From: Pseudomonas izuensis
Lineage (GTDB): Bacteria > Pseudomonadota > Gammaproteobacteria > Pseudomonadales > Pseudomonadaceae
DNA: 64,000 nt
Assembly (NCBI RefSeq): GCF_009861505.1
Contig: NZ_WTFT01000011.1
Location: forward strand, 187,558-251,557
Direction of reading: 5' to 3'
Under the pieces are notes generated by a model. The model did no database searches. It was not told the origin of the DNA and was given only the letters and a program-made list of their open reading frames with translations. Made by a program: the position numbers and the translations under genes. Shown here in pieces: positions 1 to 7,823 of this stretch. Position 1 is the stretch's first letter. Each line of letters starts with the position of its first letter.

Positions 1-80
1 TGGGGCAAGAAGATCAAAAGCAAAAGCAACGCGAGGCGGCCTGACAGCCGACCTGGATTTTGCAGATCTACCCAACCCCC

Positions 81-108
81 TGTAGGAGCTGGCTTGCCAG
101 CGAAGGCG
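81..108. repeat. Single REP half-element
   Basis: TGTAGGAGCTGGCTTGCCAG followed by CGAAGGCG matches one arm of the GTAGGAGC-type REP pairs at 12809-12888 and 19311-19411. No inverted partner is visible nearby, so this is a solo arm. The rest of 1-174 shows no convincing gene. Confidence 0.7.
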
Positions 109-174
109 ACCCCACAGTCAATGATGTTTATCGCTCAATCAAAACATTCAGAACCTTCCCACAAGACTTTCAGG

Positions 175-203
175 TTGTCCCTAGGACGCACGATCTCTAG
201 CCT
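175..203 (+). promoter_or_regulatory. Possible sigma70 promoter for the DUF6124 leader
   Basis: TTGTCC (175-180) and TAGCCT (198-203) are separated by 17 nt. This would start transcription near 210, exactly where the first perfect hairpin of the leader begins. The -10 match is weak, so the position is an inference supported mainly by the fit to the RNA structure. Confidence 0.35.
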
Positions 204-209
204 TTGATC

Positions 210-441
210 GTCGCTGCAAAAAGCAGCGACTGGGTTTCGCAGCCCGGTTAAACTTCAGGCGCACAGCGTCCACCATCCGAAAGCGGGCGCTTTTTTATGC
301 CTGTGTCATGGCGGTTGTGCGCGGGATACCTTCGGGTATGCCGGGCGCCTGAAGTCCCGGTCTGCGAACCTGCGTACAGCTGCCACCTAATTTTCGTTTC
401 GCAGCGATCAGTGGCAGCTCCACTACTTCAGGAGCTACACC
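210..441 (+). ncRNA. Structured 5' leader RNA (candidate cis-regulator)
   Basis: About 230 nt without a gene, directly upstream of the DUF6124-like CDS and rich in exact complementarities. GTCGCTGC (210-217) pairs with GCAGCGAC (223-230). CTTCAGGCGC (253-262) pairs with GCGCCTGAAG (345-354). ATACC-TTCG-GGTAT (326-339) is a UUCG tetraloop hairpin. AGCTGCCAC (378-386) pairs with GTGGCAGCT (411-419). AGCTCC (416-421) can instead pair with GGAGCT (431-436), covering the AGGAG Shine-Dalgarno. The last two stems share 416-419 and exclude each other, as in sequestor/anti-sequestor switches. From memory, similar leaders precede paralogous small genes in other Pseudomonas. No ligand or Rfam family is known to me. 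Confidence 0.6.
265..296 (+). terminator. Intrinsic terminator inside the leader
   Basis: AGCGTCC (265-271) pairs with GGGCGCT (285-291; one G-U pair), followed by Ts to 296. It lies about 145 nt before the start codon, so it either ends a short RNA of about 85 nt or acts as an attenuator for the downstream gene. It sits inside the domain closed by the 253-262/345-354 long-range stem. Confidence 0.55.
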
Positions 442-723
442 ATGATTAAACACAGCCCAAATCCCCCAGACACAAATCCAGTACAACCGACGAAAACCAA
501 CTACCGCCCCTGTCCGATTTTCGCCATCAACCCCGATGTCACCTCAGAAACACTCCTGGTCCACGCCTATGAAACCCTGGCCTCGGCCAATGTCATGGCC
601 ACCGAGTTGTCCTCCAGCTTCACCGGCCCGACATGCAATCTGATCCTCGGTATTCAGCAGATGATCGTCCTGGCACAGCTATCGGTGAACCGCGTACTCG
701 ATCAGCTCGATCCGCAGCCATAG
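442..723 (+). CDS. Small DUF6124-like protein
   Basis: A 93-residue soluble protein with no signal peptide or membrane segment. The C-terminal half (roughly residues 30-90) has the pattern of the Pseudomonas DUF6124 (formerly DUF3077-like) small proteins: a segment around TETLLVHAYETLASANVMA, then a helix resembling GPTCNLILGIQQMIVLAQLS and NRVLDQL near the end. The family is described only as helical with unknown function. The start is set by AGGAG at 430-434, seven bases before the ATG. The N-terminal 25 residues are Pro/Asn-rich and probably disordered. The gene is monocistronic and its expression is probably governed by the structured leader. Family assignment is from memory of the sequence pattern. 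Confidence 0.65.
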   Translation: MIKHSPNPPDTNPVQPTKTNYRPCPIFAINPDVTSETLLVHAYETLASANVMATELSSSFTGPTCNLILGIQQMIVLAQLSVNRVLDQLDPQP

Positions 724-746
724 CTCATTGAATCAAACCGACCCCC

Positions 747-823
747 GTAGGAGCTGCCGAAGGCTGCGATCTTTTGATTCTGCTTTTCGATATCAAAAGA
801 TCGCAGCCTGCGGCAGCTCCTAC
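747..823. repeat. REP-type inverted repeat
   Basis: GTAGGAGCTGCCG, then GGCTGCGATCTTTTGAT, face the reverse complement ATCAAAAGATCGCAGCC, then CGGCAGCTCCTAC, giving a near-perfect long hairpin of about 77 nt. It is a different REP subfamily (GCTGCGATCTTTTGA core) from the other pairs in this window. It may terminate the gene upstream. Confidence 0.85.
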
Positions 824-846
824 AACTATTTCAGAAGCGTCCGATA

Positions 847-903
847 TTGAGACAAGGGGGGTTCGTTTGTTGTACTCAAAACTCGGTTTCACGAGTTTTT
901 GAG
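847..903 (+). promoter_or_regulatory. fic promoter overlapped by a palindromic operator
   Basis: TTGAGA (847-852) and TGTACT (871-876) form a promoter with an 18 nt spacer. CTCAAAACTCG (875-885) and CGAGTTTTTGAG (892-903) form a near-perfect inverted repeat covering the end of the -10 and the predicted start of transcription. The palindrome ends nine bases before the fic ATG, so a protein bound here would block initiation. The encoded Fic protein has its own C-terminal winged helix, so autorepression is a natural guess. Confidence 0.55.
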
Positions 904-912
904 ACAGCGCCA

Positions 913-2259
913 ATGAAAAAGCCACCCATGCTGAAGGGGAGGTCAGACCCGGTTTTTGATTTGCTGACAAAGTCGCCGCACAAGGAACGCCTCTCGGATT
1001 ACCTCGCTCTACTCAAGCCCCTGGACGACCAAGGGCGCTACCTGCCATTCAATGATTTGCGCTATCGCTGGGCGCCGGGGCTGGATCCGAATCTTTGCTG
1101 GGCCTTGGTCAAGAAGGCCCGAACAGCGCAGTACTCCAGCCTGTTGCCATTGGGTGAGCCTGTGCAATGGGGCAACTTCGTACTAACGCCATTGGCGCAA
1201 AAAGCGATTTCCTCCGTGGACCGTCAAACGACGACGGCCGCGCTGGAGTACATGACCAGCCAAATCAGCGAAAGCGCGCATTTCAGCTATCTGCTCAACG
1301 ATCTGATCGAAGACGAAGCCATCAGCAGCAGTCAGCTTGAAGGTGCAGCGACCACCACTCGGGTGGCCAAGGACATGCTCAAACGCCATCGACTGCCGCG
1401 TACACCGGATGAGCGGATGGTGATCGGCAATTTCAAGATGATGAATTTCGCCTGGGAAAAGCGTTACGAGCCGCTGAGTGTTGAACTGATCGCGGCACTG
1501 CATCGCGTTGGCGTATCAGGTATTGATGACGCGCAATATTCGCCGGGGAATCTGCGGGTCAACGATGAGGTGGTGGTGCAGGATGGCCAGGGCAATACGG
1601 TTCATGTGCCACCTCCCGCTTCAGGGCTCGCCTCGCGTTTGCGGGTGCTGTCGAAGTGGATCAATCAGTCTCATGACGATCCCAATCAAGGCAACTACTT
1701 ACATCCTTTGATCAAGGCCATCGCCCTGCATTTTGCCTTGGGGTATGAACATCCTTTTCGTGATGGCAACGGCCGCGTCGCACGGGCGTTGTTCTACTGG
1801 TTCATGTTCAAGAATGACTTCTCGGCGTTTCGCTATATCGCCATCAGCGTCTTGCTGCGCAATGCGCCGGTGAAGTACGGGCGCTCCTATCTCAATAGCG
1901 AAGCGGATGACCTGGACCTGACGTATTTCATCGATTTCCAGTGTTCAGTGGTGCTGCGTGCTGTCAGTAGTTTTACCGAGGCATATAGGAAAAGTCTGGT
2001 GAATGCCGAGAGCTTTGATCGCTGGTTGTCTGAGTCTGGCTTTTTCGACCGGCTGACCGCAAGGCAGCGAGCGGTTTATCAGGTGGCCAAGAGTGGGGTG
2101 GCCAAGGAGTTTACGGCGGTCAATGTGAAGGAGAACCTGGGATGTTCGTACAACACGGCGTCGGCCACGTTGAATGGGTTGGTTGATCTGGAGTTGTTTG
2201 AGAAGCGCAAGCTGGGGCGTGAGTGGGTGTTTTTTCTACGACCTGGATTGGCTGCCTGA
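913..2259 (+). CDS. Fic family protein (putative AMPylase) with C-terminal winged helix
   Basis: A 448-residue Fic protein. The catalytic motif HPFRDGNGRVAR is intact (about residues 280-291), with the His and the phosphate/Mg-binding residues used to transfer AMP to a hydroxyl of the target. An inhibitory-helix motif of the S-x-x-x-E-G type (ISSSQLEGA, about 137-145) precedes the Fic core, placing it in class II, where the Glu blocks ATP binding. Residues 380-443 look like a winged helix-turn-helix (TARQRAVYQVA, then SYNTASATLNGLV). The reading frame extends upstream to a TTG at 847, but that would translate through the promoter palindrome; ATG 913 is preferred. No antitoxin gene is adjacent, consistent with an in-cis inhibitory helix. 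The target is unknown. Confidence 0.85.
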   Translation: MKKPPMLKGRSDPVFDLLTKSPHKERLSDYLALLKPLDDQGRYLPFNDLRYRWAPGLDPNLCWALVKKARTAQYSSLLPLGEPVQWGNFVLTPLAQKAISSVDRQTTTAALEYMTSQISESAHFSYLLNDLIEDEAISSSQLEGAATTTRVAKDMLKRHRLPRTPDERMVIGNFKMMNFAWEKRYEPLSVELIAALHRVGVSGIDDAQYSPGNLRVNDEVVVQDGQGNTVHVPPPASGLASRLRVLSKWINQSHDDPNQGNYLHPLIKAIALHFALGYEHPFRDGNGRVARALFYWFMFKNDFSAFRYIAISVLLRNAPVKYGRSYLNSEADDLDLTYFIDFQCSVVLRAVSSFTEAYRKSLVNAESFDRWLSESGFFDRLTARQRAVYQVAKSGVAKEFTAVNVKENLGCSYNTASATLNGLVDLELFEKRKLGREWVFFLRPGLAA

Positions 2260-2264
2260 ACCAT

Positions 2265-2297
2265 TGTGGGAGCGGGCTTGCTCGCTCGCTCCTACAG
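2265..2297. repeat. Compact REP palindrome after fic
   Basis: TGTGGGAGCGGGCTTGCTCG followed by CTCGCTCCTACAG is a REP arm followed almost at once by an inverted, partly mismatched copy of its end. It lies between the convergent fic and DUF4197 genes and may act as a bidirectional terminator. Confidence 0.6.
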
Positions 2298-2313
2298 GGT
2301 TTTGCGGTGAGGG

Positions 2314-3003
2314 TTAGAGCGTACCGAAGACTTTCTTCGCCAAGCTGGTCGCCGCCGCCGCCGGGTCCTTGCGAATGGCTTCTTCCTGTTTGCCGATCAT
2401 CTCGAACAAGCCATTGAGCGCTTGCTCGGTGACGTAGTTTTCGACGTTGGCATTTTTTGCATCCACTACGCCCATGGTCGCCGCTTGCCCGGCGAACGAG
2501 TTGTACTGCTGGGCCAGGCCAACCTTGTCGGTGGCTTGCTTGACGATGGGCAGGAACTTGGCGCGGATCTGTTCGCGGCTGGTTTTGTTCAGGTATTGGG
2601 TGGCCGAATCATTGCCGCCGCTGAGGATGCCCTTGGCGTCATCGACGGTCATTTTCTTCACCGCATCCACGAGGATCGGTTGGGCCTGGACAACGGCGGT
2701 TTCCGCCGCTTTGTTCATGCTGGCTTCCAGCTCATCGACCTGATCACCCATGCCGAACTGTTTCATCTTGCTCGCGACTTTGCCCAGTTTGCCAGGCAGT
2801 TCGATTTTCACGTCCGGGTTGTTGCTGAAACCGCCCGGTGTGCCGAGTTGTTTCACGGCCAGTTGAGCACCTTGGGTCAGGGCATCCTTGAGGCCACCGG
2901 TGGCGTCTTTTTGCGACAGGTCAGCGAGGGACAGCGCCAGAGCGCTCGCGGAAATCATCAGGCCTGCACACAGGCCGGCAAAACGGAGGGTAGGGCGGAG
3001 CAT
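2314..3003 (-). CDS. Exported DUF4197 domain protein
   Basis: A 229-residue protein with an N-terminal signal peptide (MLRPTLRFAGLCAGLMISAS, then ALALS), so probably periplasmic. The remainder matches the DUF4197 pattern: LADLSQKDATGGLKDALTQG near the mature N-terminus, DDAKGILSGG at mid-protein, and TEQALNGLFEMIGKQE-EAIRKDPAAAAT at the C-terminus. The family is widespread in proteobacteria without a known activity. ATG 3003 is preferred over a start six codons upstream because AAGGAAG lies at the right distance. The next upstream gene on the same strand is the YbaY-like lipoprotein (26 nt gap), so the two are probably cotranscribed. Confidence 0.85.
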   Translation of the reverse strand: MLRPTLRFAGLCAGLMISASALALSLADLSQKDATGGLKDALTQGAQLAVKQLGTPGGFSNNPDVKIELPGKLGKVASKMKQFGMGDQVDELEASMNKAAETAVVQAQPILVDAVKKMTVDDAKGILSGGNDSATQYLNKTSREQIRAKFLPIVKQATDKVGLAQQYNSFAGQAATMGVVDAKNANVENYVTEQALNGLFEMIGKQEEAIRKDPAAAATSLAKKVFGTL

Positions 3004-3029
3004 GGCAACTTCCTTTTTCAAAAAGACAC

Positions 3030-3425
3030 TTAGCGGGCCGCGTCGACGCGAACCTTCAATGGCTGTGGATCGGTGCCGTCCAGCCGCACGGCGTGATTCT
3101 CAGTGGTGATGAACAGCAGTTTGCCATCGACCTCAATGCGAGCGCTCACCGAGTAACGATGGTTGGGCTCGATCTGCAATGGGTCGTAGCTGAGGTGGAA
3201 CGGCAAGGGCACCTGGCCTTTGACCGGTCCGCGTTGCTCATCGATAACCTTGGCAGGGGCATCGGCGAGTGAGATGTCTTGCAGGCTGACACTCAGGACG
3301 GCCGTGGGCGGCAGCGCAATGCGTTGCAGATAGAAGACTTCACCGTTGAGGGTTGCCTTGGGCGCAGGTGGGTGCTGGCAAGCTGTCAGCAGCACGGCGA
3401 CCGCGATCAGGGACAGTTTTTTCAT
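3030..3425 (-). CDS. YbaY-like lipoprotein
   Basis: A 131-residue lipoprotein. The signal peptide MKKLSLIAVAVLLTAC ends in a lipobox (LTAC, Cys16). The mature part has the YbaY/META-like beta pattern: GEVFYLQRIALPPTAVLSVS, a PLPFHLSYDP strand, then SARIEVDGKLLFITTEN. E. coli YbaY is an outer-membrane lipoprotein of unknown function. GGAGAT precedes the ATG. It lies between plsB and the DUF4197 gene, all on the minus strand; the 52 nt gap to plsB holds no clear terminator. Confidence 0.8.
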   Translation of the reverse strand: MKKLSLIAVAVLLTACQHPPAPKATLNGEVFYLQRIALPPTAVLSVSLQDISLADAPAKVIDEQRGPVKGQVPLPFHLSYDPLQIEPNHRYSVSARIEVDGKLLFITTENHAVRLDGTDPQPLKVRVDAAR

Positions 3426-3477
3426 CGGACTATCTCCATGTCTGGGGGCGCCAGAACCGCCTGGCGCCCTGATCAAT

Positions 3478-5973
3478 CTAGACGGTTTGAGCGGGTTGAT
3501 CGGCCGCATCTTCAACGCGATGCAACGCCACCTGCCGGATCGACAAGCGGATTTCCGCCGGCAACACCCGTTTGGCCGCGCCTTCGGCCAGTTCGCCGAG
3601 CAGTTCGTGATAGCCCAGCTTGCCGGCCTCGTCGCGCTTGAGAACATCAAGATCGAGCATCGTCTGGATGAAGTGGCGGAACAGGCTCTTGTCGAAGAAC
3701 TCCGGGGCGTTCAGGCCGTGCAGGATCGACAGGCGCTGGGCCATGACCGTGCACAGGTCTTCCAGCTCTTCGGCGCTGATGCTGTTCTGGCCGCTGTTGA
3801 GCAGCAGGGAAACGGTCATGTAGAAGCGCTGCAAGGTCTGGGCGATGCTTTTCGACAGCAGCGTCAGCAGCACGAAGTGCCGCGAGCTTGGGGCCGGGCG
3901 CAGGTACACGTCGTTCTCGAAGCGCAGCAGGCCTTGTTCGACGAACGCTTCCAGCCATTGATCGATCACCGCGTCCAGCTCGTCCAGCGACCAGCGTATG
4001 AACAGCTCCGCTTGCAGGTACGGGTACAGCGCACGGGTGTAACGCAGGATCTGTTCGCGGTTCATGCGTGACGCGCTCTGGAAGAAACTCGCCAGCAGCG
4101 CCGGCAAGGCGAAGATGTGCAGCACATTGTTGCGGTAGTAGGTCATCAGGACGGCGTTCTGCTCGTCCAGATACAGAATCTTGCCCAGGGCATCGCTCTG
4201 CTCGGAGAGCAGGTCCATGTCCTTCACATGCTCGATCAGCGCTCGACCGTCACCGTCCGGCAACGTGGTGTGCGGTGAGTACGGGACCTTGCGCAACAGC
4301 GCCAGGTACAGATCGAGGACCCGTGCCATGGCGCGATCGTCCAGGGCCAGACGGCTGGTGGACAGCAGCGCTAACGCCACCAGGTTGACCGGGTTGATCG
4401 CGGCCGCTTCATTCAGATGCTGCGCGACTTTATCCCCGAGGCGATTGGTGGTTTCGTTGAGCCAAGCGGGCTTGAACTGCGGGCCGAACTCCTGTTTGCG
4501 CCAGTCTGGCTGTTCGCTGTCGAGGAACTCGGCCAGTTTGATCGGCTCGCCGAAGTTCACCGCCACCTGGCCGAAACGCTGCTTGAGCGCGCCGATGACT
4601 TTGAAGATGTCGAAGATCGATTCTTTCTTCTTGCTCGCCCCGCGCAATTCGCCAAGGTAAGTGCGGCCTTCCAGTACGCGCTCATAACCGATGTACACCG
4701 GCACGAACACGATGGGCACGCGCGAGGAGCGCAGGAAGCTGCGCAGGGTGATCGCCAGCATCCCGGTTTTCGGTTGCAGCATGCGCCCGGTGCGCGAACG
4801 GCCACCCTCGACGAAGTACTCCACCGGGAAGCCCTTGGTGAACAGCGTGTGCAGGTATTCGTTGAACACCGAGGTGTACAGCGGGTTGCCCTTGAACGTG
4901 CGACGCATGAAAAACGCGCCACCACGACGCAGCAGACCGCCGATGCCTGGCATGTTCAGGTTGATCCCGGCGGCGATGTGCGGCGGGGTCAGGCCGTTGC
5001 GGAACAGCAGGTAGGACAGCAGCAGGTAGTCGATGTGGCTGCGGTGGCAGGGTACGTAGATGACTTCGTAACCCGGGGCGACCTTCTGCACGCCTTCGAT
5101 GTTGTTGACCTTGATGCCGTCGTAGATCTTGTTCCAGAACCAGCTCAGCACCACTTCCATAAAGCGGATCGCCGTGTAGGTGTAATCCGAGGCGATCTCG
5201 TTGCCGTAGCGCAAGGCCTGGGTCTTGGCTTTCTCCGGGGAAATGTGTTCGCGCTCGGCCTCGTCGAGGATCGCTTGTTTGACCAGCGGCTGGTTGACCA
5301 GGCCCTTGACCAGATTGCGCCGGTGGGAAATGTCCGGGCCGATCACGGCGGCTTTCAGGTTGCGGAAATGTACCCGCAGGATGCGCTGGGCCATGCGCAC
5401 CGTGCGTTCGTGGCCCTTGTTGTGCTCGATCAGCTCGCGCAGGTGAATCGGTGCGGAGAACTGCACGCGGGTCTTGCGTCCCAGCACGATGATGCTGAGT
5501 AGCCGGCGCAGTCGCCCGGTGACCGCCCAACTGTCGGCAAACAGCAATTTCCACGGGCTCGACTCGCTGTCCGGCGACTGACCCCAGAACACGCTGACCG
5601 GGATGATCTGCGCATCTTCGGCGGCATTCTGGCTCAGGGCGCTGACCAGGCGGGTCAGGGTCGGCGGTGCACCGCGCTTGTCCTGGCGACCGAGCCAGTC
5701 CGGGTCCGGTGTCAGGTAGAAGAACGCCGCCGGTTCCAGCAGGTTACCCACCGATACCGGCAGCACCGGGCGCGGCAGGCCGGCCTTGCTGCATTCGGTG
5801 TCGACCACGGCGAGGTCGGTCAGCGAAGGGTTTTGCAGGACGTAGAACACCGGGCGACTGCGGTCGAGGTTGAGGGTGAACGACGACTGGTTGATCGTTT
5901 CCGAGCGAACCCAGAGGTACAACAGTCGGCGCAGGGTGCCAAACACAAGACGGCGGAGCGGGGAACGGGTCAT
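3478..5973 (-). CDS. plsB: Glycerol-3-phosphate 1-O-acyltransferase
   Basis: An 831-residue protein, slightly longer than the E. coli enzyme (about 807). It acylates sn-glycerol-3-phosphate at position 1, the first step of membrane phospholipid synthesis, at the inner membrane. The acyltransferase motif HRSHID (from [18 protein letters not shown]) supplies the HX4D catalytic pair. The later GGRSRTGR block and the [12 protein letters not shown] block bind glycerol phosphate in this family. The start is placed at [12 protein letters not shown]; a 30-codon upstream extension lacks family-like sequence. No strong Shine-Dalgarno is seen, so the exact start is less certain than the identity. Confidence 0.96.
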   Translation of the reverse strand: MTRSPLRRLVFGTLRRLLYLWVRSETINQSSFTLNLDRSRPVFYVLQNPSLTDLAVVDTECSKAGLPRPVLPVSVGNLLEPAAFFYLTPDPDWLGRQDKRGAPPTLTRLVSALSQNAAEDAQIIPVSVFWGQSPDSESSPWKLLFADSWAVTGRLRRLLSIIVLGRKTRVQFSAPIHLRELIEHNKGHERTVRMAQRILRVHFRNLKAAVIGPDISHRRNLVKGLVNQPLVKQAILDEAEREHISPEKAKTQALRYGNEIASDYTYTAIRFMEVVLSWFWNKIYDGIKVNNIEGVQKVAPGYEVIYVPCHRSHIDYLLLSYLLFRNGLTPPHIAAGINLNMPGIGGLLRRGGAFFMRRTFKGNPLYTSVFNEYLHTLFTKGFPVEYFVEGGRSRTGRMLQPKTGMLAITLRSFLRSSRVPIVFVPVYIGYERVLEGRTYLGELRGASKKKESIFDIFKVIGALKQRFGQVAVNFGEPIKLAEFLDSEQPDWRKQEFGPQFKPAWLNETTNRLGDKVAQHLNEAAAINPVNLVALALLSTSRLALDDRAMARVLDLYLALLRKVPYSPHTTLPDGDGRALIEHVKDMDLLSEQSDALGKILYLDEQNAVLMTYYRNNVLHIFALPALLASFFQSASRMNREQILRYTRALYPYLQAELFIRWSLDELDAVIDQWLEAFVEQGLLRFENDVYLRPAPSSRHFVLLTLLSKSIAQTLQRFYMTVSLLLNSGQNSISAEELEDLCTVMAQRLSILHGLNAPEFFDKSLFRHFIQTMLDLDVLKRDEAGKLGYHELLGELAEGAAKRVLPAEIRLSIRQVALHRVEDAADQPAQTV

Positions 5974-6074
5974 ACGGCATCTGCTTGAGTGAATAAAACC
6001 GAGCGTTTGCTCGGGAGCTGGATAGTGTGCCGGATTCGCCGAAAATCGGCAAAAAAGCGGCAATCAAAGTGCTA

Positions 6075-6102
6075 TTGAGAGATTAAATGTCTGACATATA
6101 CT
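6075..6102 (+). promoter_or_regulatory. Promoter of the cold-shock gene
   Basis: TTGAGA (6075-6080) and TATACT (6097-6102) are 16 nt apart, predicting a start near 6109 and a 5' untranslated region of about 100 nt. Long leaders are usual in cold-shock mRNAs. It diverges from plsB. Confidence 0.65.
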
Positions 6103-6208
6103 CGGCGCTCTGTCGCCGTAGCCCTTTATGGGACGGCATGTGCAGGCTGACGTTCCCGAGGCTTTCCTGCGAAAAGCCCGATCAATAATAAAAAAGGAGT
6201 ATGAACAG

Positions 6209-6418
6209 ATGGCAACACGTGAAACCGGCAACGTGAAGTGGTTCAACGACGCCAAGGGCTACGGCTTCATTCAGCGCGAAGATGGGGTGGATGTGTTCGT
6301 GCACTACCGCGCGATTCGCGGTGAAGGCCACCGCTCGCTGACCGAAGGCCAACAGGTCGAGTACGGGGTGGTGGAAGGGCAGAAGGGCTTGCAGGCTGAG
6401 GATGTTGTAGGGCTTTAA
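6209..6418 (+). CDS. Cold-shock domain protein
   Basis: A 69-residue single cold-shock domain. RNP1 (KGYGFIQ) and RNP2 (VFVHY) carry the aromatic residues that stack on single-stranded RNA or DNA. The usual opening [15 protein letters not shown] is present. AAGGAG lies nine bases before the ATG. In-frame codons run upstream to 6128, but they precede the ribosome site and are leader. It acts as an RNA chaperone or antiterminator in this family. Whether it is cold-inducible cannot be told from sequence. Confidence 0.93.
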   Translation: MATRETGNVKWFNDAKGYGFIQREDGVDVFVHYRAIRGEGHRSLTEGQQVEYGVVEGQKGLQAEDVVGL

Positions 6419-6443
6419 ACCAGCCTACAAATCATACAAAACC

Positions 6444-6536
6444 CTGTGGGAGCAAGGCTTGCCCGCGATGGCAGTGTGTCAGTAAACATTATGTCGATTG
6501 ACACACCGCCATCGCGGGCAAGCCTTGCTCCCACAG
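6444..6536. repeat. REP pair (GTGGGAGC family)
   Basis: CTGTGGGAGCAAGGCTTGCC with CGCGATGG faces CCATCGCGGGCAAGCCTTGC with TCCCACAG across a 37 nt spacer that itself contains GTGTGTC/GACACAC complementarity. It is a two-arm REP unit between the convergent csp and hypothetical genes and probably acts as a terminator. Confidence 0.9.
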
Positions 6537-6553
6537 GATTGCGGTGCCGTGGG

Positions 6554-6931
6554 TTAAGCCGTTTTCCAGGTGATCTCTTCTTCACCGTCGGCGCTGATGC
6601 GAATCCAGCGATCCGCCGTCTCCTCACCTTCTTCTTCGACCCAACTGCCCGGCGCGCAACGCACTTCGACGTTCAGCGCGGCAAACGCGGCGCGGGCGCA
6701 GGCGATGTCGTCATCCCATGGGGTCTGGTCGCTTTCCAGGTACAGGCTGTTCCATTTGCCCACGGCTTTGGGCAACCAGGTCACCGGCACATTGCCGGCC
6801 TTGCACTTGTAGGTCTGGCCTTTCTGGACCCAGTCGGTGCATGGGCCCAATGCCGCACCGAGCCAGGCGGAAACCGCCTTATGGTCGACGTCGGCGTCTT
6901 TCAGGTAAATCTCGATATCGGGTTGGCGCAT
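6554..6931 (-). CDS. Conserved hypothetical protein, 125 aa
   Basis: I do not recognise a named domain. The protein is acidic and soluble, with no signal peptide. It opens MRQPDIEIYLKDADVDHKAV, has a Trp/Cys-rich centre (LGPCTDWVQKGQTYKCKAG, WLPKAVGKWNSLYLES), then a QTPWDDDIACARAAF segment, and ends in a Glu-rich strand pair (WVEEEGEETADRWIRIS, then DGEEEITWKT). GAGGAC precedes ATG 6931; upstream codons to 6997 are not needed. It stands alone between the REP pair and rlmA on the same strand. Its place beside csp, rlmA and dapE recalls the P. aeruginosa PA1159-PA1163 neighbourhood, from memory. Confidence 0.75.
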   Translation of the reverse strand: MRQPDIEIYLKDADVDHKAVSAWLGAALGPCTDWVQKGQTYKCKAGNVPVTWLPKAVGKWNSLYLESDQTPWDDDIACARAAFAALNVEVRCAPGSWVEEEGEETADRWIRISADGEEEITWKTA

Positions 6932-7013
6932 GGATGTCCTCACTGCGTGTCTGAAAAATCCATTCGCGGATTTAGCCGGTCTTGAGCCGTTGCTCAAAAA
7001 ACCAAATTAGTCG

Positions 7014-7823
7014 TTATTGAAGTACGAAATAATCGTAGCGCATCGAGACCGTGACCTCGAACGGCTCCGCCTGCTCGATGACCGCCGTCCGGCGCTCGGC
7101 ACTGGCGCGCCAACCGTGAGGCGTCATGGCCAGCAGATTCGCCCGATCCTGACCGCTGGCAAGCGTCAGTTTGTATTCCAGGGTTTCACTGTGCGCCAGC
7201 GCCATGCCTTCCGGCACCAGGGCCAGATGCTTGTCGTCGGTGTATTCACGGACTTCGTCGTACAACCGCTCGCGCAATTCCATCAGATGGCCGCTGGTCG
7301 GGCCGACTTTCATCAGGCCGCCACCGGGGCTGAGCAGGCGTTTGGCCTCCTGCCAGTCCAACGGGCTGAAGACACTGGCCAGGAACTGGCAACTGCCCGA
7401 TGCCAATGGCACCCGCGCCATGCTGGCGATCAACCAGGTCAGTCGCGGATTGCGTTTGCAGGCGCGTTTGACCGCTTCCCGGGAAATATCCAGCGCATAG
7501 CCATCGGCGTCCGGCAGTGCCTCGGCGATTTGCGCGGTGTAGTAACCCTCGCCACAACCGATGTCGACCCAACGCGCCGGCGCATAACCAGCCGCCAGCT
7601 CTGCCAGGCGTCTGGCCACCGGCGCATAGTGCCCGGCGTTGAGGAAGTCGCGACGGGCTTCGACCATCGCCTGGTTATCCCCAGGGTCACGGCTGTTCTT
7701 GTGCTGCACCGGCAACAGGTTCAGGTAACCCTGGCGCGCACGGTCGAAGCGGTGCCCGGCGGGGCAGGCCACGCCGTTGTCCACCGCATTGAGCGGTTCG
7801 CTGCAGATCGGGCAAGCGAGCAT
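7014..7823 (-). CDS. rlmA: 23S rRNA (guanine-N1)-methyltransferase-like protein
   Basis: A 269-residue methyltransferase of the RlmA family, which methylates N1 of a guanine in helix 35 of 23S rRNA (G745 in E. coli). The N-terminal zinc-finger pattern is present (CPICSEPL, then CPAGH about 16 residues on), followed by FDRARQGYLNLLP, a family hallmark. The SAM-binding loop is VDIGCGEGYYT, with LDISREAVKRA after it. The ATG shares its A with the dapE TGA, so translation is probably coupled to dapE. A frame extension upstream through dapE is not real. RlmA versus a close paralogue cannot be fully separated by eye. Confidence 0.88.
   Translation of the reverse strand: MLACPICSEPLNAVDNGVACPAGHRFDRARQGYLNLLPVQHKNSRDPGDNQAMVEARRDFLNAGHYAPVARRLAELAAGYAPARWVDIGCGEGYYTAQIAEALPDADGYALDISREAVKRACKRNPRLTWLIASMARVPLASGSCQFLASVFSPLDWQEAKRLLSPGGGLMKVGPTSGHLMELRERLYDEVREYTDDKHLALVPEGMALAHSETLEYKLTLASGQDRANLLAMTPHGWRASAERRTAVIEQAEPFEVTVSMRYDYFVLQ

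Noticed and set aside
1..174. Small coding region at the left edge
   Set aside because: No frame shows a start with a ribosome site or family features; only a solo REP arm is recognisable.
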